DNA of 64,000 nt from Gadus chalcogrammus (lineage: Eukaryota > Chordata > Actinopteri > Gadiformes > Gadidae), in assembly GCF_026213295.1 (NCBI RefSeq), contig NC_079416.1, forward strand, positions 1,818,083 through 1,882,082. The letters run 5' to 3'. The translations under genes were made by a program, and so were the position numbers. Each line of letters starts with the position of its first letter. Position 1 is the stretch's first letter. A model generated the notes under the pieces. It did not search any database, was not told the DNA's origin, and saw only the letters and a list, made by a program, of their open reading frames with translations. This document shows positions 28,690-64,000 of the stretch, piece by piece.

Positions 28690-28721
28690 GGAAACGGTCG
28701 ACATGCACATGCAACCATAGG

Positions 28722-29237
28722 TTCCGGTGTTACACCCAATTCTGCGACCCACCGAAAAAGGGGCCCCATGGGGCGCTGTTGCACATTTTCTGCAACATGC
28801 ACGTTTGCATTATTACAAAAACATAAATAAAACACAAGATCTCCCCCACCGGTGGGTCTTTCTTTTCTTGATACCAACATTAATACTAAACAGAGTTTTT
28901 ACACAGTAGCCTATAATAGGAAATGCTCAAAGGTAAACCAGCTTAATTTAACACTGACTGTAGCTTTTAATGGGTAAAGAAGCAATGGTGAAGGACCATA
29001 CTAAACGCCCTATCATAGTATGGGTCTGTAAAATGCTAAACAAATCAAAACAAATGTATCTATTAAGCACCTTTAATCAAAAGGTAATTGGTTGGGGGGA
29101 GATCTTATGTTTTATTTATGTTTTTGTCATGCCTGTCTACGCTTCAAACTCGCGCATATTGCAAAAAATATGCCACAGCGCCCCCTGGGGTCACACTTTT
29201 CGGTGGGTCGCAGAATTCGGTGTAACACCGGAAGTTA
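28722..29237. mobile_element. ~515-bp MITE with TTCCGGTGTTACACC ends
   Basis: The left arm 28722-28800 (ttccggtgttacacc, aattctgcgacccaccga) is mirrored at 29161-29237. Internal DNA is AT-rich without ORFs. Target duplication is unclear (possibly GTT). Confidence 0.7.
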
Positions 29238-29275
29238 AAATCCCTTTCATATTCAGGTTATGATCTTCTTTAATA

Positions 29276-31430
29276 CAATACGGATCGCTTTGTGCTATTT
29301 CTAGATTTTTTACAAGGCTTTTGATTGTGTTGAACATCCTTTTTTGCTGGAAGCATTCCACTTTTTGGGCTTCGGGGAAAATTCTCGTAGTGTTATTAAG
29401 ATGTTTTACACTGATATAAGCAGTTCTGTTTCCCTGAATCCTGGATTTACCCCTAGGTTTGAAGTACTGCGAGGCATCCGACGGGGATGCCCTATTTCCC
29501 CAAAGCTTTTTATATTGGCAACCCAAAACAGTTCTTTTCAATCATACCACGGAAATAGAAGGTATTACTTTCTTCAATAAGGAATTTAATATAAGTCAAT
29601 TTGCAGCCGATACATCCATATTTTTGAAAAGATAAATCAATGGTAGATAAATCCCTAAAGCTAAATACAATAATTTTTTTCAAAAGCTTCAGGACTCTCA
29701 CTTCATAAAAAATGTGAACTTCTCCCCATTCATACAAGTGACGACTCAGTCATTGCTTCAATTAGAGTTCAACCTGAGATGAAATACCTAGGAATAACAT
29801 TATCTAAAAACCTTATTAGAAGACAAGACGTTAATGTTTCAAATCGTATAACAGATGTGGAAAAAATCCCTTAGTCACTGGCTAACAAGAGACCTTACAA
29901 TTTTTGGAAGGATAACTTTTTCTAAAGCAGAAGGTATATCTAAATTAATCTATCCTTGTCACTCCTTGTTCGTTTCTAACAGCAATATTAAAAAAGCCAA
30001 TTCAGTTATTTTCCAGTTCATATGGAGAAACAAAACTCATTATATTAAAAGATCTCAGTTGGTGAGAGAATATGAGAAGGGTGGTGTTAGAGCTCTTGAC
30101 TTTGAAGCATTGGTCGGTACCTTAAGGATAAATTGGATTAAATCGTACTTGTCTCAGGCTTATTCAATGTGGTTTCATGTTCCTAGATCTTTGTATAACA
30201 AATTGGGGGGTTTAGACTTTCTTCTAAAATGCGATTTTGAGGTCAGCAAAATTCCCATTAAGCTTTCTAATTTCCACAGGAAAATGATGTTTACCAATAA
30301 TTTGTCTCCCCACTGCTCAACTCTAAGGATTAATAGAGTCATTCTCATTAATAGAAAATTGATATTTAAAAATGATTGGTTTGAGAGAGGCATGTTTGTA
30401 ACTGATTTATTGGATTGTAATGGTAACATTCTGGATGATCATACTTTTATACTTAAATATAACTTCCCTTGTTGTCAGCGAGAATTCAATAGGTTTTGTA
30501 AAGCAATCCAATTACCTTTGATTATTTTGATTAAAAATGTCTTATTGGACTCAAATGTTAAGACGTTATTACCAAGTTTAGTTATCTGAACATTTAATTT
30601 GTCTGATAGGAATTTTAACAAGGTAATTGGCATAGTTTTAAAATCTAGGATATCATGATTATCACAGATAGGCACATATTAAGGTCCCAGATTCAGCAGT
30701 CTTATCCATTACACATAAAGCATTTCACAAATTTATTAAATGGCCCGTCTCCCCTCAAGTTAAAGAAACTCATTTTAAGATTATTAATAATGTTTACCCA
30801 ACAGCCGCATTTCTTCTTTATAAAAGGTTTAGTTTTGAAGTCGACCCCTGTAATTTTTATGGCGAGTGTGAAGAAACCTTAGAACATGTTTTTTTTATGC
30901 CCCCTGTCCCAAACTTTTTGGTCTGATATAAGAAATTGGCTATCAACATATAAGTACATGACATTCCAACCTTTGATATCTCTCACATTTTCTTTTTTAT
31001 GGATAATTTGAATGCATCCGTGTCTGACATGATTAATATTATTTTACTTTTGGGTAAATATCATCTTCATTGCTGCAATTGGAGAAATAGCAAACCCTCC
31101 TTTAACTGGTTTCTAAATGATTTTAAGCGGTTTTTCTTGTCCTTAAAAAATATACACTCTAGCAGGATTGCAAGGAAGATAAGTGTCGATTTTTCAAAGT
31201 TTGTTATTTTGAAGATTAGTCCTTTTGGGACCTTGACGTTGCTACATGTGTTATAATTTGATTGTCTTGTAGGCCTAATTGTAAATCTGTCTTGCTATGG
31301 ATCCCTCTAGGCCTTCATAATTTAGTTTTTCTTTTGTTTTGTACCGGGTTGTTTGTCCCGTTACGAGAAGTTGTATTGTTTAATAACTGTTTTGTCTTAA
31401 ATGTTCAATAAATAAAAAATAAAAAATAAA
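29276..31430 (+). mobile_element. 5'-truncated LINE (L1/Tx1-like) with perfect 14-bp target duplications
   Basis: Flanked by gatcttctttaata at 29262-29275 and 31431-31444, with an (aaataaa)n 3' tail just before the right copy. The interior encodes reverse transcriptase pieces: YKAFDCVEHPFLLEAFHFLG, then GIRRGCPISPKLFILATQ, then a 244-residue open stretch (29855-30589) with the post-RT region typical of L1-clade ORF2. Several frameshifts make it dead. Confidence 0.88.
29855..30589 (+). pseudogene. LINE ORF2 post-RT fragment
   Basis: 244 codons beginning MWKKSLSHWLTRDLTIFGRI and including FIWRNKTHYIKRSQL and GGVRALDFEAL, patterns of the region C-terminal to RT in L1/Tx1-type ORF2. Broken upstream by frameshifts around 29310 and 29580. 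Confidence 0.75.
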
Positions 31431-31444
31431 GATCTTCTTTAATA

Positions 31445-31689
31445 GGTCCATGGTTATGATTCAAAGCCATAATGTCGTAACTATATTGTGAAACGATGGT
31501 ATAAGCTCGTGTAGCGTTAAAGTGTTAAAAACACGTTTTATTCGGGATGTCATTTGAGACCACCTACTAATACTACTGTGCTACAATTGTTCTTAGAAAT
31601 ATATTTTTGTTTGGTTGCTTTGCTTTTTTTCTTTTTATCTGTAAAGCATTTTGTTGCACTGTTTAGCAAAGCGCTGTATAAATAAAGAT

Positions 31690-31722
<33 letters not shown>

Positions 31723-32240
31723 CCATAATCTTACTGTAACACAACGCCTTTCATTGGTTGAGCTAAAAAAAAAACATTGACTGTTGAACTCTATGGTCGT
31801 CTACAGAGCAACCAGGATTTCACATTCCGACATGATGCAGGTTTTTTTGAGATGAGGACAAGAGTGTCAAAGGGGGTGAAAATCAATAAAAGTCAGGCTA
31901 TAATAAAACAATTATAAAAACAATACACGCTATAACATGGTAGAAATAAACCAATCAAATCACAAAATTTAGCAGCAACGGTCAACGGTTATCGTCACTT
32001 AGACCTGCGCAAATTAAAAATATGGTTTCATAATTCAGTTTTGTTACATATAAGTCAGTCCGATGATTTTATTGTGGTGATCACGGCTGTGGTTGCCGGA
32101 ATAAGATCCTGGGAGGGTCGGCGGAAGAGGGCCATGGTTGTTGTACATATTTATAATTCGAAATTCATCCCAGCCTTTATACCACAGATATTCTAGCATA
32201 GAGTATCTGTGGTATAAATGCTGGGACGATATCACTGGTC
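31445..32240. other. Intergenic; contains (CTA)n and a duplicated segment end
   Basis: (ACT)n at 31691-31722. From about 31740 to 31890 the sequence matches 37215-37375 (cagagcaaccaggatttca, gacaagagtgtcaaaggggg), i.e. the end of another copy of the duplicated ADH-flanking unit. A short hairpin lies at 32171-32226. Confidence 0.6.
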
Positions 32241-32304
32241 AGCACAAGCAATCTGTTAATTAAGACAAGCCGTGGATATAGAGATAAACAGGTTTGTAAG
32301 TTAC

Positions 32305-32441
32305 TATTTTCCGTTCTTCATTAGGTCGATGGCATCATTGACCGACTCCAGGGGCATTTTGTGGGTTATTAACTCATCCAGCTTCACCTTCTTATCCAGG
32401 TAGGCCTTTACAATTTGTGGCACCATGTTTAGCTTTGAAAC
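32305..32441 (-). pseudogene. Degenerate duplicate of class I ADH exon 8
   Basis: Near-identical to exon 8 at 34720-34858 but 137 nt instead of 139. A 2-nt loss after the AAACATG stretch shifts the frame, a codon in DEF becomes a Leu codon, and the last exon base before the donor is A instead of G. Flanking intron sequence (gtcagcacaagcaatctgtt) is duplicated too. No matching exon 9 is seen downstream. Confidence 0.88.
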
Positions 32442-33828
32442 CTTGAAAGCACATGTTTTGGCAAAGCAACAAAAACTAAAAAAAAAAACATTTAATAAAG
32501 AGAAATTATGATAAATGCAAACCCATCATTGTCACAGTGACAGATGCTACGGACGGAGCCTCTTGTCCACAATGGGTTTCGTGTCACGTGATTTGGACTA
32601 TGACTACATCAAGTCTCTGAAGTTCATCGGCCGGGGCATTACGAGTCCACCGACAGTACTAGCTCAACTCGTCACAATTTAGCATGGCACGACTTGGTTT
32701 GGTTCCAGGCACGTCGTGTTTCCATCTAGAATAGTACCTCTTCAATGTGGGCGGGTCCAACCCAGTCTCATGGAAATACGTGACACTGTCATGTCATTTA
32801 ATCTATTAATTCGTGATCTGGGACACGTAATTTCAAATTATTAATGTGTACACTTTATGTTGAAAGCATAGAGTCTATACTTTCAACAAAGTCCACATGT
32901 TTATAATTTGAAATTCGTCCGTCTGGGTCAAATTCCGAATTATAAATATGTACAATCCATTACGTTAGCTCTCTGGCTCATAGGTCAGCGGACTAGAAAC
33001 TAGAAACGTGTGAGCAGTTAACATAATAACGAAAAACGAAACGAATTTAGGGAAAGAATATAGTTCTGTTTATTTCCCAAAATAGCCAAAACTTGTTTAA
33101 CAGAAGAAATGCGAGACGGTTGCCACTAAAACAGAAGAAAAAACGCAACCGCTCCTAGATCAAAGATCAACAACGATCACAATTAATACAGACCAGTTTA
33201 ACAAGCGACTTCCAATTTAACCAAAACAAAAAGCGTGCGACCGGCCAGCGTCTGCCATGTCGAGGCTGAGAGAGAGAGAGACCACCATCTTGAAGTAGGC
33301 CGGCTTTTATACTTGGGAGGGCCGGCCTTTCATCAATCAGTGCTTCCGAAGGTAACGCCCAGTCTCCTCCTACTATGGGACATGGAGGCAGAGCAGCACA
33401 ACCAAGCATAATACACAACATTATGTACACTCGTAACACCTCCTGTTGCCAAGTCGTAGCTAAAGCCCGTCCTATTTATTTGAAAAACTTTCTATTCGGA
33501 TTGTAAAACGCATGAAAATATAAATGAATGATCTTAATTTATTTTCTTTGGCAAGTGACCATGGTTTTAGCGTGATAATGCCCTTGGAGGTGTCAAAAAC
33601 ATGTTTGATCGATCGTAACTAAAGGGGACTACTTTTTGAGGGAGATGAACTCGGAGTACACATTTAATAAGCAAGAAGTAGAATAAATGGGATAATTAGT
33701 CTTATTAAAAGGGTTTGCTCAACCAACCGCACAACAAGATATGATTGCGGCTCTTGTCGCTGTCGTCTCTTTCTGCATATGACATGCGCGCAGAGCGGGG
33801 AGTGACGTAGACTGATAATCCCTCTACT

Positions 33829-33955
33829 GTAGTGAGGGGAAGAGTTCACTCTCTGTTTTGAGGGGAAGACCACACTATCTGTGCTGTAGTGAGGGGAAGT
33901 GCTCACTGGATGTAGTGAGGGGATGAGCTCACTGGATGTAGTGAGGGGAAGACTT
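33829..33955. repeat. ~26-bp minisatellite
   Basis: Four to five imperfect units of actggatgtagtgaggggaa. Confidence 0.75.
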
Positions 33956-34595
33956 GCAGACTCTATAAACAATGTGCGTCCACTGCGCGTCCAATGCGCG
34001 TCCACGCCAATGTTACGGCCAGATGGCCACTATAAATTCTACATGGAGAAATCTAGAAATAACGCTTTGCTCTTCAAATTGTAGAGCATCAATTCAACGC
34101 CACTAGGACCGTCTTTTAATAACTCATGTCTAATTCAATGAGCAAAATGATCTGTCCTAGAATTTGCTGTAGGCCTACTGTAAATACATATGTTCCAATG
34201 CCGTTAACAGGTCATTTTTAATTAATCACTTTGCTGAGCTAGGGGTTTGTTTATTCAATTTGAAGCGACTAGCGAGTTAATTTGTTGCATGCATGTGAGT
34301 AGGCCCACAGCATGCAACAAATTAAATGTATTCTAACGGTGAAAATTTCCTTTTAGTGCAAGATGAAAAGCAGATGCTCAATGCTTTTTCAGTTTAAAAA
34401 CATTTATGACCAAGCCTATCAGGCAACAATTTATTTCGGAGAAAAATGCAGCATTCACATTTGTTTACAGTATGTGTACCATTCTTATATTTGTTTTATC
34501 ATATATATGGTTTATTTTATTGATTTGAAGTTATTTGATTTTATCCCCAGGAAAAACCTATTGTACCAATATGCCTTCCAATTTGGTCCTTGATT

Positions 34596-63744
<29,149 letters not shown>

Positions 63745-64000
63745 CTAGAAGGGACAAATATTTTTGTTTGTTCAGGCATACGCCACCATTTTTTGATGAC
63801 TTGACATTTGTAGTACTGTAAAATCCTAAATAAATGTAAATATAACACAACCTAGACAAATAAAATCTTTGTTTTGCCACATCTCACATGAGAAACAGTG
63901 TGGCATTTTCAAAAACATAATGATAAAATATTTCACGATTAATTACTCAACAAAGACCAAAATTCCATTACTAATAACATTCCAATGCCCCTATACTGGG
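63745..64000. other. ADH intron 1, partial
   Basis: No exon 1-like sequence (MATVGK plus donor) is seen before the window ends. Confidence 0.6.

Overview
This is vertebrate nuclear DNA, almost certainly from a teleost and probably a gadiform (cod-like) fish. The genes are split into short exons with canonical splice sites, CA/TG microsatellites are abundant, and there are fish-type LINEs, hAT, Harbinger and MULE-like elements. From memory, the class I-type alcohol dehydrogenase translation is very close to the characterised cod liver enzyme. No operons, CRISPR arrays or bacterial features are present.

Three host genes are visible. METAP1 (methionine aminopeptidase 1) lies on the + strand in 11 coding exons from 8782 to 21744 and reconstructs to 384 residues with all metal ligands. 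Converging on it, with 865 bp between the stop codons, is adh5 (class III ADH, glutathione-dependent formaldehyde dehydrogenase / S-nitrosoglutathione reductase) on the - strand, in 9 coding exons from 27331 down to 22610 (376 residues). Upstream of adh5 on the same strand is a class I-type ADH gene. Its exons 2-9 are scattered from 63744 down to 34596, and exon 1 lies beyond the window. It has one 2-nt frameshift in exon 6. A duplicated, broken copy of its exon 8 sits at 32305-32441. The METAP1-ADH5-other ADH order and the convergent orientation match the vertebrate ADH cluster.

The rest is a dense mosaic of nested mobile elements. 1-8300: a 2.1-kb foldback element with a 6-bp target duplication, a hAT element inside a MADF-domain exon, GC-rich inverted repeats (one carries a METAP1 5'-flank-like sequence) and a 1.0-kb TIR element. 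8300-21750: METAP1, with a hAT element 8 bp after the exon 3 donor, a 59-bp minisatellite split by two insertions, and a (CA)n array 7 bp after the exon 9 donor. 22600-28700: adh5, with a GC-AG intron, a (TG)n array abutting an acceptor, and a MULE-like element just upstream of the start codon. 28700-45200: a MITE, a 5'-truncated LINE with perfect target duplications, duplicated ADH 3' segments, an L2-like LINE tail, a Harbinger element and an APE-RT LINE. 45800-48800: ADH exons 7-3. 49350-60483: an 11.1-kb MULE-like copy swollen by nested insertions, including a TTAA-site element, a gag-only LTR retroelement split by a hAT, and GGGCCC-ended elements. 60500-64000: further TIR elements and ADH exon 2.

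The two ADH enzymes would be cytosolic zinc dehydrogenases with complementary substrates: S-hydroxymethylglutathione and S-nitrosoglutathione for class III, small alcohols for class I. METAP1 trims initiator methionines from nascent proteins and is a syntenic neighbour rather than a pathway partner. Exon boundaries were assigned by reading splice sites against remembered family sequences; no alignment software was run.
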